A DNA stretch of 64,000 nucleotides from Pseudisothecium myosuroides (taxonomy: Eukaryota > Streptophyta > Bryopsida > Hypnales > Lembophyllaceae), in assembly GCA_951799445.1 (NCBI GenBank), contig OX637293.1, forward strand, positions 2,976,001 to 3,040,000, written 5' to 3'. Below, piece after piece: positions 11,391-23,575 of this stretch. How positions within the stretch are numbered: position 1 is the first letter of the stretch; every line of letters starts with the position of its first letter. The notes under the pieces are model-generated. The model ran no database searches. It saw nothing but the letters and a program-made list of their open reading frames with translations, and had not been told where the DNA came from. The translations under genes and the position numbers were made by a program.

Positions 11391-12165
11391 GGGTCCTACT
11401 TGCAATCTTTCCAGCAATGTCGAAATCTGTGGATGAGGTTGATGCTTCCAGTCAAGTTCTTTCAAGTGAGGGAACCGATTCTCGGTCGATGGTAAAGGGT
11501 AGCCATCCAAAAAATCAGATATTCAAACATCTGTTGTAATTGACTCTGGAAAGGTATGATTATCTGTCATTCGTTTTTCTTAAGGGTTGTTGCTCGGACA
11601 AGCTTGCTTCTATTTCTGACATCTCTTATCCGTCTAACAATTAGAAGCTTTCTTCCCACTAATTATGTTACTGTTAGTTCAGGTCCCAGCTGATACCGAA
11701 CCCGAATATGCCTCTGAGGCCGGGCAGGACTCCGAAAACGCTAAGCTGACTCAACTTGCTGTCAAGTCGGTGGCGTACTTTGTGCCCCTGACCGGAAAAG
11801 GGGTACGTTGCGAGGTTTCGATTCACTATTGCTTATATGATATAATTAAAATCTTTCTTCCCACTAATTATGGTATTGTTAGTTGCAGATCCCAGCTGAT
11901 ACCGAACTCAAAAATGCCGAGGCGAGTGATGCAGACAACACATCCTCTGATCCCCTGCAGGACTCCGAAAACGTTGAGCTGACTGAGCTTGCTGCCGAGT
12001 TGGCGGCGTACTCTGTGCTCGTGAGCCGAAAGGTAAGTTGCAAGGTTTCGATTCATTATTGCTTGTATGATATTTTATATGTTTATTCTCATAAATACTC
12101 ACCATTCTCTCGGATGCAGGGTATGGAGAGAAATTTTCAACGGGGTAGACGGGAGGGCGGCCTTA
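11391..12165 (+). pseudogene. Inverted partial copy of the RBM48-like locus 3' end, with a duplicated exon
   Basis: It matches the minus-strand locus at 8030-7310 in exons and introns. Exon a (11,391-11,553; ATG TCG AAA TCT GTG GAT GAG, ending VVIDSGK) pairs with 8001-7821 (ending SVINDACK). Exon b1 (11,693-11,802, VPADTEPEYASEAGQDSENA) and exon b2 (11,889-12,032, IPADTELKNAEASDADNT) are tandem copies pairing with 7627-7457. Exon c (12,120-about 12,165, GMERNFQRGRREGG) pairs with DLERNFQQVKR. Intron text around 12,040-12,119 also matches. Exon a has a one-base frame break in an A-run at about 11,509-11,514; one more A would restore the frame. Exon b1 ends in a different phase from b2, so b1+b2 cannot be joined in frame. 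It is probably non-functional. Confidence 0.55.
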
Positions 12166-12176
12166 TATGCGTGGCG

Positions 12177-12268
12177 AACCCTAACCCTAATTTCTTTTGT
12201 GTTCTCACTGAGCCGCCATGTGTTCTTTCAAGCTGCTATTTCCTTTCTTTAAACCCTAACCCTAACCC
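12177..12268. repeat. Telomere-like CCCTAA short repeats
   Basis: AACCCTAACCCTAA (12,177-12,190) and AAACCCTAACCCTAACCC (12,251-12,268) lie immediately after the last pseudogene exon. The runs are too short to be a telomere. They could be relic teloboxes from a promoter, or filler copied at a break repair. Confidence 0.6.
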
Positions 12269-12312
12269 GGTTGTAAAGGAAATCTTTACTTTTCTTTAAC
12301 TCTGTTTTGTGC

Positions 12313-12509
12313 ATTGTTGTCACACCGGGCGAGTTTAGATCACTGCACGTCCTGGACGGGTGGACACACTGGACAGTTTAGACGGACCAGACGATTAATG
12401 TGATTGTCTTAAAGTAATCACATCGGGCAGATTAGGGTCACTGGACGTCCCAAGTGGGCGGGCGAATCAGACGATTTAGACGGACAGTCCGTCTAATGTG
12501 ACAACTATG
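12313..12509. mobile_element. Small TIR element with 9-bp target-site duplication
   Basis: The direct repeat GTTTTGTGC occurs at 12,304-12,312 and again at 12,510-12,518. It brackets an insert whose ends are ATTGTTGTCACA and, on the other strand, ATAGTTGTCACA. A 9-bp duplication is typical of Mutator-like elements. The interior has two diverged units of about 90 bp containing 'tttagacgga' and is GC-richer than its surroundings. Confidence 0.65.
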
Positions 12510-12518
12510 GTTTTGTGC

Positions 12519-13131
12519 TTTTCTTTAGGTCCATTTTTTTTTTATTTTTATTTTTCTTCCTTAACCCCTCACCAAGACCCATCTACTTATTCCAAAAGGC
12601 AATTTAAGTAATTAGCCACACTAACTAGCTTGGAAACAAAATACCTTGTATAATTTTTTTGTGACTTTGACCAATGTTATCTCATTAAGTATGCCACTAG
12701 AATCTAGAATTTTGAAGAGAAGTAGAAAAATGAATGAAGAAAAGGATTACACAACTCAATCTTTGAAATTTAAAAGAAATTTTAATTTACCAATTATTTT
12801 ATGTTGAGGAGTCAATTTCAAGCCAATTGTGATTTTAAACATCAACAAATTTTAGGTGTATAAAACCATTAACCGCATTTATTAATTCATTGGCATTTTT
12901 GTATTAATAGCACTTAATGATTGTTTAAAATATCTTTCATTAATTATTTAAAAAAAATTCAATGGATGATTTTTAGGTTTAATAAAAAATTAATTAATTG
13001 TCATTAAATTGATACATTTATAGTTTGTTTTATACGTAGTGTTAGTTACAGACAAATTGACAAGCAATTGGATTATTCTCAAGCAATAGGCCTAACAAGC
13101 ATGGCAATCACATTCAATTAAATGCATGACA
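12519..13131. other. AT-rich spacer, nothing recognised
   Basis: Apart from poly-T runs and a short phrase 'aacccctcaccaag', no gene or repeat boundary was identified. Confidence 0.5.
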
Positions 13132-13707
13132 TTAACCCCTAAAGGACCATGAGTGCAGATTTTGAACAATGAATAAACGGAAACACGCCCCAAATTCACC
13201 AAAATGCGTTTTTTCATCCACCAATTTTTTTTAAGATTCTTACATTAGTTCTTTAACATTTGTACGGTTTAAATTATGAAGATTTTGCTTTGCAAATATT
13301 CTATAATTCAAAAGGTATCGGGAGGTCTAGCCTCAAAAAGTAACTTTTTTAGTTCAAAAAATGACCCTTCAAAAATGACTTGAATCAGAAAATTAAATAA
13401 AAATCTTCAAAAATCACTATAATTAAAACTCAACATTTTAAACTTATAGATAAAAAAAGATTTTAAAAATGTTAAATATTCAGTCTACAATCGATTTTAG
13501 AAGAAATTTCCGATTTCTGACTTCAAATTTTATTGAAAAACATTGGTATATGTTTTTGTTGATCGACCCGTATGGATGTGATCTATAAATAATATTTTAC
13601 AACTATTTTTTGAGAGTCATCATTAAAATATTCTTCTAAGTTGCATTTTATAATAGATCTTCACAATTTTGAAAATCTGGACACCCCTCCGGTCCTTTAG
13701 GGGTTAA
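13132..13707. mobile_element. TTAA-bounded element, family B, copy B1
   Basis: It begins TTAACCCCTAAAGGACC and ends GGTCCTTTAGGGGTTAA, a perfect 17-bp terminal inverted repeat with TTAA at both ends. At 576 bp it is nearly the same length as B2 (24,788-25,361) and is largely identical to it along its length. It has no coding capacity. Confidence 0.8.
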
Positions 13708-13776
13708 AAATTAAAACAAAGAGATAAATGTAATAAAATCATAAGTGAGGCTTTAAGCACACCGCCAATGGCTTTC

Positions 13777-14583
13777 TTAACCCCTAAAGGACCATTGTCC
13801 CTTCAAGGGACAAATGCGTTTTCGGGCAGGTACCTACGGGCTGAAATTTTGTCGTGATTTTTTGAAACTTTTTTTGGAGACCAAAAAACTGATAAGCTTT
13901 GTGAGAATATAATTTTTTTTACAATCGGTGCCCGGGATAAAAAATTATGACCAAATAAGCTCAAACAAGGGGACGAGGGGCAGCCTGGGCAACAAAAAAA
14001 ATGGACAAAATTTTTAATTTTTTTAATTTTTTTTCTCATAGATTATATTTTTGTCTATCTGGAAAGCTTTGATTCATTTCATTTGGATATGTTTTGAGAA
14101 AGTTATGGACATCCTTGTTTTTCGGACAGTTAGAGCATCTTCTTGAAAAACTTAACTTGTAGGATTCATTTTTGAATGCAATTTTTTCAATTTTTCAATT
14201 TTTTTTTCATAGTTTGGTTTACTTGCTAGAACAATCTCACCATTGGGATTAGTGCATTTTAATTCCATCTAAAATATATGAATACTTTAGATTTTCCTTC
14301 TATCTCATACCTACTTCTACTTAACAGTCTTTTTAAGAATGAAAAGTAAACTTTTTTGAATTTTTTTTTTCCTAGACTCCCAACTCAGTTCTCCAAATAT
14401 CTTGCAATCGGTGCGGTCAACAATTCTGAAATTTTTTTCCACACTTTTTTATACTAGTTAGGTGTAAGATCCTATAGTTAGATGTGGGAAAAAAATTAAA
14501 TTTTTTTTTTAACTCTTTGCTACAGAAATGGCAATTTTCAGTGTTTTTGGGCAGAAAAAGGCCTCGGTCCTTTAGGGGTTAAC
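13777..14583. mobile_element. TTAA-bounded element, family A, copy A2
   Basis: It has perfect TTAACCCCTAAAGGACC / GGTCCTTTAGGGGTTAA ends, separated from B1 by only about 70 bp. Compared with A1 and A3 it lacks about 100 bp before the 'atcttgcaatcggtgcggtc' part, so it is an internally deleted copy. It is non-coding. Confidence 0.8.
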
Positions 14584-15204
14584 AGATGAATTACACCCCA
14601 CTCAATAATATCTAAGCTCTTAAATGGACTGACATCAACGTGTAAAGGAGTCAATTCAAATAATTGCAAAATATTTAATAAAATAATATGAATATGCAAA
14701 AAATCTAACACTCTTCTTAGGTATAATTTTTTTGCTATCAAATGTACAATATCTCTTTGTCTTTTCCAAAAATCTCTCATACAAAGGGTTTTCATCAATG
14801 AATCTATTTGAATCAAAACAGCGTGAATTTTTATGAACTTTCAAATCACTACCAAGGGCACCAAAGTGTCATATGATTTGAATATTTATAGGAAGTCTAG
14901 AACCTCCTATATTACTTTCTTTGATAGATGCATTTAAGTAAGGCATCTTTTCAATATCCAACATACATATCTTAAACATTAAAATATTTGTGTTGATAGA
15001 ATATATAAAAAAATATCACTTCTTATAAAATATCTAATATTTAATTTTTTTAATATAAAATAATTGGCTCAGTAGTTATTTTAGATATAGATAAATAATG
15101 TTAAGCATACAAAAAAAAATTCTATATGAATTTTGTTAATGATGAATTAAAATAATAATAATGTATAAATAGAATAATAATAAATCATTAGATAACATTT
15201 ATTA

Positions 15205-15246
<42 letters not shown>

Positions 15247-16670
15247 TTTTAATTTTTTATTTTTTTTAATTTTTTAATTTTAATTTTTTTTTAATTTTAA
15301 TTTTTTTTCAAATTTTTATCACATGTTTCAATTAGTGTTAGATTTTTTAATACAAATTGTGTAGTTAAAGCTACATGTGATCTTTTACTACACACATCAT
15401 CAATCTCTTGGTGCACTTTATTTGCATGTGTGGATTTGACGTGAAATGACCAATAATGCATTCCAAACTTGCAAAAATATTATCTGTTGTATTGGCTAAT
15501 ATTAATTCACTTAATTATAGCCAAACTATTTCCTTATCATGCAATTGTTCCTATCTTTTAAGTGAAACCAAATGGTCTTCTAAATCTACTAGAGGTGCTC
15601 TAGGAGCCTTAGTATTTGCTCGTTTTTTATAGTCTTAAATTACTAAAAAGAAGGTCTAATTGATCATCATTTTCATATGATTTAAAATGTTAGCAAGAAA
15701 AGAATAAAATAAAATTTATACTAATTATACTTTTTGACAAAAAAAACATATACAATGATTTTAAAATTAAGAATACCTTTAATTTTCTATTCTAATTTTT
15801 TGGATATTGTTGACCTTTCTAAATCTATTGGTGTTGGTAAGTAACATGTTGCTAGTAAAAAATCACAAATGATAATTGCCAGGCCAAGTCATATTATTTC
15901 CATAAATGAAGATTCAAGTTGCATCACATAAGGATCTTTATAAGATCCAATGCCTGCAAATGAGATCTACAATAGCATCTATTCTTTTTCTAAAATATAT
16001 GTTAAACATTAGTTTAAATGTTGTATGACGCAAATGAGATCTTAATGATACCCATGTCGGTTTGATATTATTGCCTTAAGTTTGGCCATCTCTTTTTTAA
16101 AATTGCATTCCAATATTTTTTATATCATACTCATAAGCGGTTTGAAAACTCATTGCATAAGCACATTCTAAAAGGCAATTATAGTAAATTTGCCTTAAAT
16201 TATGCCAACATGCACCATTGTAAGCTGGAATACATTTTAACTTTTGATAACTAGCTGGAAATAAGAACCATGTATGGCCAACTGATCTTCTTTAGAGGAC
16301 AAAATGCAAAAAGATTGTATTTTTTCAAAACCTAAATCATTGAAATCATGTTTATTTTCTAACAACAAATATATTTATTTATTTATTTATCTATAAAGAT
16401 ACAAAAATTAGATTATCATACAATTAAATGCCTTCTACAAGATGTTTCAAGATGTTTCTAAGACTCTAATAATATTTCAATTTATACTTTTGTAATATTT
16501 TGGTGTGTAATGTACTAAAAATTGATACTAAAGGAATTTATTATGTCAAATGAAGATGTTTAAGATATATATTGTTTAAATAATGGTATTAAAAACAAAT
16601 GAAATAAACAGGCTTAAAGTAAAATATTTGGAACTATTGAAACTTATAACATGAAATATAATAAATAATA
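14584..16670. other. AT-rich spacer, nothing recognised
   Basis: It contains a TA microsatellite (15,209-15,241) followed by about 80 bp of T-rich/TTTTAA repeats. No coding frame or element terminus was supported. Confidence 0.5.
15209..15241. repeat. TA microsatellite
   Basis: Uninterrupted TA dinucleotides run for about 32 bases. Confidence 0.95.
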
Positions 16671-16673
16671 CTT

Positions 16674-17020
16674 TCTCCGTTCTAAAATGATCTTCCAATT
16701 ATTCTTGTTTTTCTGGTCCCAAAATGATCCCTTGGTTGCTAAAAAAATAATCATTGTTGTTCTTGAAGATTCATTGAACAATACAAGAAAAAGGGGCCCT
16801 AATTAACACAAATTCAATGCATTTACGTTGATCACGACAAAAAAATTTGGGCTCTATGGATTTGGCGGTCCTCTGAACATCAATCAACATGATTTGGTTG
16901 ATTTGAACAAAAAAAAATTTGCTCAGTTGATTCGGCAATGCTCTCAACATCATTTTCATTTTCTCACATATCGTAGTAGTAGGGCAAGGTCAGCCAAAAT
17001 CAATTATTCCAATAAATAAA
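16674..17020. repeat. Stowaway-like end followed by a 67-bp tandem pair
   Basis: 'actttctccgttctaaaatg' at 16,674 resembles the CTCCCTCCGTYCC end of plant Stowaway (Tc1/mariner) MITEs, but no opposite end was found. From about 16,825 two diverged units of about 67 bp follow ('gacaaaaaaatttgggctct' and 'gaacaaaaaaaaatttgctc'). Confidence 0.4.
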
Positions 17021-17177
17021 TAAAATGGATATGAAAAATTGTCAAATTCAACAAAAATTAAGTGACCAAAATGTTGTAAAAAATGAAAATGTTCAATATT
17101 AGCGGGAAAGTCCAAAATAAAGTCCAATGACCATCTAAAATCAAGATACTATAGATGGCAAAGTGATGGACTTACAG

Positions 17178-17590
17178 TGGCTCTCAAAAGTAGTTGGCTA
17201 CTATATAAAGCGCTTTAATAAATTGAAAATTTTGAATTATTAAGAGAAATTTGAAACTTTTGTTGTACTAAAGAAATTCTACCTTTGTTTATAATTTCAC
17301 TTAGAATGGACTATATTTAGACCTATTAATCATAGTAACCAAGCACTATGTAAAAATATTTGTTTTGTGAAAAGTAAAAATGTCTCATTTTTTTTATATT
17401 TAAGAAGAATGTGATCTTGACTTGAAGCACATAATACAAGTTCTATGAATTCTAGATTTTTATTGATTGAAATCTTAATTGATTAAAATTCGACCTCAAA
17501 ATTTTGACGTTTTAATTTTTCACTCCATAAATTGCAAAAATATTTTTGAATTTTGAATGTATTTTTTTGCAATTTATGGAATGTCATGAT
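17178..17590. repeat. Diverged single arm of the 25.5-26.4 kb palindrome family
   Basis: The order of phrases ('aaaagtagttggct', 'tttgttgtac', 'aatggactatatttagacct', 'tttttattgattgaaatct', 'cactccataaattgc') follows the left arm at 25,526-25,899. There is a short fold at the end: 'ccataaattgcaaaaa' versus 'ttttttgcaatttatgg'. It is a relic copy. Confidence 0.55.
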
Positions 17591-18192
17591 ACTAAGTCAT
17601 GGACCACTCCCGTGACTATGGTTAGTCCAACTCATGGGGTCCTCACAATGTTCATCCATAAAGTCCCTCACTTAGCATCACCGCTACGTGCGGGTGTGGT
17701 TTTCCCATGAGCCACTCGCGTGCTAGATTTGATTTGAATTTTTTGGGTTTAAAATGTTTTATTATCAAAATTCTGAACAACAAATGTGTAAGAACATTGT
17801 ATCTATTATGAAATATACTAGAGTATCTTGAATTTCAATTATAAAATGAAGATGAATACAACAAATAAACATTGGTAATTTTAGTATTGAAAAGATTTTG
17901 ACATTAAAATATACAAATAGAATACAAAACATGAAATATTGTATAATTTAGATTCTAATATTATTAATTTAGAATTGCATTAAGTAATTTACTGAAATCT
18001 ATAAATCTTTCATATTGAACTTTTAGGATTATTATAGCATTAACTAAAGAATAATCAACAAATACAAACCAAGGGAAGCATTTTGTTCACTCTAGCTCCA
18101 ATAAGTAGGATCACAACTGAAGTGGCTAGAGACATTTTTCTCAATAGGAGGTTGCTACCTCTTTACCAAACATTCCAACTCTAAAAAATTTA
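17591..18192. other. Spacer, nothing recognised
   Basis: No supported gene. A slightly GC-richer patch around 17,600-17,720 contains repeats of 'ccac(t)cccgtg' type but no recognisable frame. Confidence 0.45.
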
Positions 18193-19805
18193 TTAACCCC
18201 TAAAGGACCAACGTGCTATTTTTAGCAACATAGAAATTTTGGGCAGATATGTGTGATTGGAGATTTTCATATTTTAGGCTGATTTTTTAGTAGAAGAAGG
18301 GGATAAGGAATATCTTTCATATGCACTTTCATGACATTTGGAAATTGGAATCAAAAGCTATGGCCTAATATGGTGTGTGTTTTTGTAACTAGGCAATTTG
18401 GATAGATTAGAATAAGTCACTTTTTTGAAAAACAAAAATTTGAAATTGGTTTTTAAGATTTATATATATATGTGGAAAGCTTTGAATCATTTCATTTGGA
18501 TCATTGAGTCAAAAGTTATGTGGAATTCTAGTTTGTGGGTAGTTATGGATTCTCAACTCTAAAGTAAAACTTTGAAGTCAATTATTCCACTAAATTTTCA
18601 ATATTTTTTGAAAAAACAAACTCATATGATGTAGATTGTTTGTTACAACATTACAACCATTGGAATTGACATTTTTAGTTCCATAATTAATTTCTTGACA
18701 ATTTAATGTTTTGAATCATTCTCTACTTCTTTCTACTTACTATTTTTTCTTAAATGTTGTATAATTAGAAATGATTTGAAATTTCTCAAGCATGTTGCTT
18801 TAAAACTTGACTTAAAAAATGTCAACTTGCTTTTAAAAATGACTCCCTTCGTCCCAAAATGATCTTCTTGTTGGCCTTAATTTTTTTCCCAAAATGATCT
18901 TCCTGTTGGACTTTGTGACCTTGAAAATTGGTTAAATTTGGCATTAATTGCTATTTGGGACCAACAAAACAACTTAAAGTAGTAGTTTCCCCTCCATTCA
19001 TGCAATCATTAGTCAAAAGACAGATGAATTGATTAATAGGGTCAGTCAACATTGTTCGTTCTTATTTTTTGCATCTCTTTTAATATTGCCCAATTGAAGG
19101 AGATGAAGCTTTAGGAGCTGCAACAAAGGAACTTACATGGCTTAGGCATATACTAAATGCGTACAATATGATGACCTTACACTCAACAATTAATTGACTA
19201 TTGGTGATCTTTGAAAATGCCTAATAAATTCTACTTTTCAATATTCCAAAATTACATTTTGAAAAGGGCTTTGAAACTCAAAGTTTCTAGAATGCTAGGA
19301 GTATACCAAATTCTACTTATAGCGCAAAATGGTTTTTTTAAATGTTATTTTTTGCCTTAATCTGGAATATTTTGTCCAACAGGAAGATCATTCTCTATTT
19401 TTTTCTACTTACTATTTTTTTCTTATATGTTGTACAATTCAAAATGATCTAAAATTCTCAAGCATGTTGTCAACTTGCTTTAAAAAATGAATTCAAAGAA
19501 GCACCACCAACATGGACATTTTGCCATACAAATGTGACCTTGTGAAGTGCAGCTGCTCTTTTTTTCCTCAAGGCCTAAAAAAGGATTTTTCGCAATTCAA
19601 ACGCTAATATCTTGCAATCCACAAGGTGGAAAATTCTGAAATTTTGGGGACAAATTCTAAAATTCTGAAATTCTGAAATTTTTTCCACATCTTTTCATCT
19701 AGAATAGTAGAAGATCCTATGGTTATATGTGTCCAAAAATGTTTTTTTTCCAAAATTTGTTACTTGTGCTCAAAATGGCAATTTTCGATTGTTTTGTGTA
19801 AGCAT
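18193..19805. mobile_element. TTAA-bounded element, family C, copy C1, interrupted
   Basis: The left end is TTAACCCCTAAAGGACC. The interior matches C3 (50,488-51,431), for example 'tatttttagcaacatag' and 'cattctctacttct'. It is split by foreign sequence at about 18,842-19,387, and about 110 bp of element sequence is present on both sides of that insertion. The right TTAA terminus is lost near 19,800. Confidence 0.6.
18842..19387. mobile_element. Stowaway-like insertion inside C1
   Basis: The left end 'actcccttcgtcccaaaatg' resembles the Stowaway MITE end. 'gatcttcctgttgga' near the left is mirrored by 'tccaacaggaagatc' near 19,372-19,386. A flanking stretch of family C ('cattctctac...acttgctttaaaaaatga') is duplicated on both sides, so the event was more than a simple insertion. 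Confidence 0.4.
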
Positions 19806-20690
19806 TTTGTTGATTTTTGTATGCATTTTTGTACTTGCCAATTCACGTTGTATTTTTGCGGAAACTTACATCTATGTCAAAAAAACTAATAATTGATTGT
19901 ACTACAAAGAATAGGGAATCCAAAATGTAGGTCATATAGACAATGTTATGCGTGCTTTGTTTGATCTAAAGTAATGTATTTGGATTTATATACAACAATA
20001 ATGCTATCAAAAATATAAGAAAAAAGATAAACTATTGAGGTCTCCTATACATGAGCAAGAATTCTTTCCAACATTTCTATAAAATGCATGAATTTAAGAG
20101 CATGCAAATAAGATAATTCTACACCACCAAGCTAAAAGTGTGAATCTCCTCTTATGAGTTCAATTCATAGGAATTGTGGTCATATGAAGCTTATTGCCAA
20201 GCTTTTGAATATAAAGTTAGTTGAAATGATGGTCAAATCAAGTTTGTTGTTAAGACATGCCTCAACAAAAATTAAACTCTAAACACCCGAATGTCTATAT
20301 TTTGGTAAAAAAATGCTTTAGAATTAAGTTTTGTCCAAATAATATTTCATACATTTAAAATAGTGACTAAATCTTTACAACCTAACTTCTTTTGTAACTA
20401 GTTTGACAAACCCAACCTCTATAGCATATTTGTACTAAGATATATATAAAATTTGAAAAAAATTAAAGATTGAATTTGGACTATGAATGGTCTTCTAGGG
20501 ATTGAGTATAAGTATGTAGATTCTTCTAATTTCATTTTTTGCATGAATTTTGAATACTTTTTCAACACAAGAGAACGATTTAATTTATGGAGAACAATTT
20601 ATTTATTTCAATCAATATGCTGGATCAAAATTTATGCCACCTAAGGAAAAAACGCATGAGCCCAAAACACAGAAACTATATAAAAAATTG
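19806..20690. other. AT-rich spacer, nothing recognised
   Basis: No coding frame, RNA gene or repeat terminus is supported. Confidence 0.5.
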
Positions 20691-20935
20691 AAAAATTATT
20701 TGTTATAGAATATATTTATCTCTATTTGAAATCCATTCTATTTGAATTAATGATGTGAAAGTTATGAAGGATCTTCAATTACATGAGCAATCAAATCATC
20801 TTTATGAAATTATTTTAAACAACTTACTAGAACAATCTCACTAAAAATATGAGAATTGACATGTTTCAATTCAATCGTAGAGCTATAAATAATTAAGATT
20901 TCCTTCTATCTTGTACCTATTTCTTAATGACCCCC
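20690..20935. repeat. Diverged family A fragment
   Basis: 'acttactagaacaatctcac', 'tttcaattcaatcgtag' and 'ttccttctatcttgtaccta' follow family A in the same order. No termini survive. Confidence 0.45.
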
Positions 20936-22631
20936 TAAAATGCCAAGTGGTTGTTGAACAATCAATTGAAAATTTGGGTAGATTCCTACAAAGTCAATTT
21001 CAAATGAATTTTTTTGAAATTTTGACACAAGATGTGGACATGTATTGCCTTGATGGAAAAATAATTTTGACAAAATCTCGTGATCAAGTGTTTTGTGCAA
21101 TAAATTGAGCAGGTGTTTTGTGCTTTCACCCAAAATTTCTCCTCTACCTTTGAAATTTGGCAAGTATGTAACTAACAAGATGTAGGATGCAATTGTCACA
21201 CAAAATCCATGTGTAGTGCAAAATTCCACTCTAGGACGGATTAAAGTCTTCTAACCTTATCAGCCAAGGTTGAAAAAGAATCTTTTTCTCTAGCTTCAAG
21301 CTCTATAATATTTCAATCCGCGTGGTTAAGTTTTAAAAAAGAATTCACTCATTCATGTAGTAGTCTACTACAAGTTTGTAAAGTTGGATGTTTTGAAAAA
21401 CATTTTTTTCTCATTTTTTCTCACTTCCTCCAAAATGAAATTTTTTAGCAATGTACAGTATGCCAAAAATGTGCCCCAATCCTTCAAAGGTTAATAAATT
21501 TTTGAAAAATATAAACCAAGATTTTTATTCTAGTTATTTTTTTTAGACTGCAAGTTTCAATTTTCAACATTAAGAGTCTTAAATTTTAAATTTCAATGGT
21601 GCCCTTTGGATTTGAATTGGTTTAGCTTATTTTTCAAGTTACTTTTGAGATTTTTATACCGACAAATATATATTCTATTTTACAACTATAGGGTTCATTT
21701 GAAGTTGCAACCAATACTCTGGAATTTTAAAGCCATCCAACTAAAATTGAAGCCCACAAAAATATTGAGTGTCTTTTCAATCCACTAGCAAAGAGTTTTA
21801 GGTTTGAAATGGTTTAGCCAATATTTCCATTCATATTGAGCATCAACAAGTTTTCTAGAGCATCCAATGAAAGGATTGAAAAGTTTTTTGAGAAAACCAC
21901 TAAGTTTTGCAAAACTAGGGTCACACAATTACTGATTACGCCTAGAGTCCATATATTGCACAATTAGGAGCATTGTACTAGGAGAATTCATAGCTAGTGT
22001 AAGATGAGCCACTTCATTTTTTCAAATTGCAGATCAATATTTCAAAGAGTTTTTTATATTTAAATTTAAAATAAAATTACAAATGAATTATTGATGATCA
22101 TTAAAAAAACCAATTCCCAATAAAAAAAATCTAATGTGTTCTAGGCTTCAATATATGTGCAAAAATATTCCATCCCGAAAGTCTCCTGATTAAAAATAGG
22201 GCCAAAAAGCTTCAATCATGTGTCACTAGTAGCGCAAAGAGCAATGAAGCCTTATTCTATATTGCAAGAATCTCAAGTTAAGAGGATTCAAGATCTTTTA
22301 ACCTAGTACGGCAAGGTGCCAAAAACATACATTTTTTATTTATTATATTAAATACCAATATCTTGCAATCTATTTAGTCAAAGTTTGTATTAAAATTCCA
22401 TATAATTTCATGTTTGTACGATATCTTATGATTGGATATGAACAATTTTTGTTTTAATGAGTTTTTTTTACTTTTCATTGTAAATGATAATTTTAGAGTG
22501 TGTTATTTAGAGTGTTTTTTTGATAAGGTGTAGTTATTAAACCTTTGGTGCTAAGTTACCCAAAATTATTGTTTGTGGCCTATAATAATAATTTACAAAA
22601 CATATATAGTAGGTAGTGAAATTTTAATATT
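20936..22631. other. AT-rich spacer with weak repeat relics
   Basis: A possible TTAA-type right end (CCTTCAAAGGTTAA) lies near 21,481-21,494 without a clear left partner. Around 22,340-22,500 a passage resembles the shared 3' part of families A and C ('ccaatatcttgcaatct'). No gene was found. Confidence 0.4.
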
Positions 22632-23575
22632 TTAACCCCTAAAGGACCGTTGTCCCTTTGGGGGACAAATGCGTTTTCGGGCAGGTACCTACGGGCTGAA
22701 ATTTTCTTGTGATTTTTTGAAACTTTTTTTGGAGATAGAAAAACTGATAAGCTTCGTGGGAATATAATTTTTTTCACAATCGGTGCCCGAAAAAAAAAGT
22801 TATGACCAAATAAGCTCAAAACAGGGGACGGCGGGCAGCTCGGGCAGCAAAAACAAAATGGACAAAAATTTGAATTTCTTTTTTTTATATTTTTTTTCTC
22901 ATAGATTATATTTTTGTCTATCCGGAAAGGTTTGATTCATTTCATTTGGATATGTTATGAGAAAGTTATGGACATTCTTGTTTTTCGGGCAATTAGAGCA
23001 TCTTCTTGAAAAAAATAACTTGTAGGATTCATTACTGAATGCAATCTTTCAAATTTTTCAATTTTGTTTTTTTTGCATGGTTTAGTTTAGTTGCTAAAAC
23101 AATCTTACCATTGGGATTAGTGAATTTTAATTCCATCTAAGAGATATTAATATTTTAGATTTTTCTTCTATCTCGTATCTACTTCTACTTAACAATTTAT
23201 TTAAGAATGATAATTAAGTTTTTTTGAATTTCTTTTTTTTTCCAAGACTCTCAACTCAATTCTCCTCTATAAAGATTTAAAGCTCAAAACTCTGTAGTGC
23301 AAAAATTTTAAATTAAAAATGTTTAAAGTCAAAAAATCTAGTCCCGCAATGTGCTGAAAAACTTGTTTTTTTCACTTTAAACGCAGATATCTTGCAATCT
23401 ATGGGGTCAAAAATTCTGAAATTTTTTCCACACATTCTCATACTAGTTAGGTGTAAGATCCTACGGTTAGATTTGCAAAAAAAAACATTTTTCAATTTCT
23501 TTTTCTGTTTGCTATAGAAATGGCAGTTTTCACTGTTTTTTGGCAGAATAAAGGCCTCGGTCCTTCAGGGGTTAA
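22632..23575. mobile_element. TTAA-bounded element, family A, copy A3
   Basis: It begins TTAACCCCTAAAGGACC and ends GGTCCTTCAGGGGTTAA with one mismatch between ends. It is full length (944 bp) and close to A1 in extent. It contains 'gcaatgtgctgaaaaa' and 'cgcagatatcttgcaatc'. There is no transposase frame. Confidence 0.8.
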
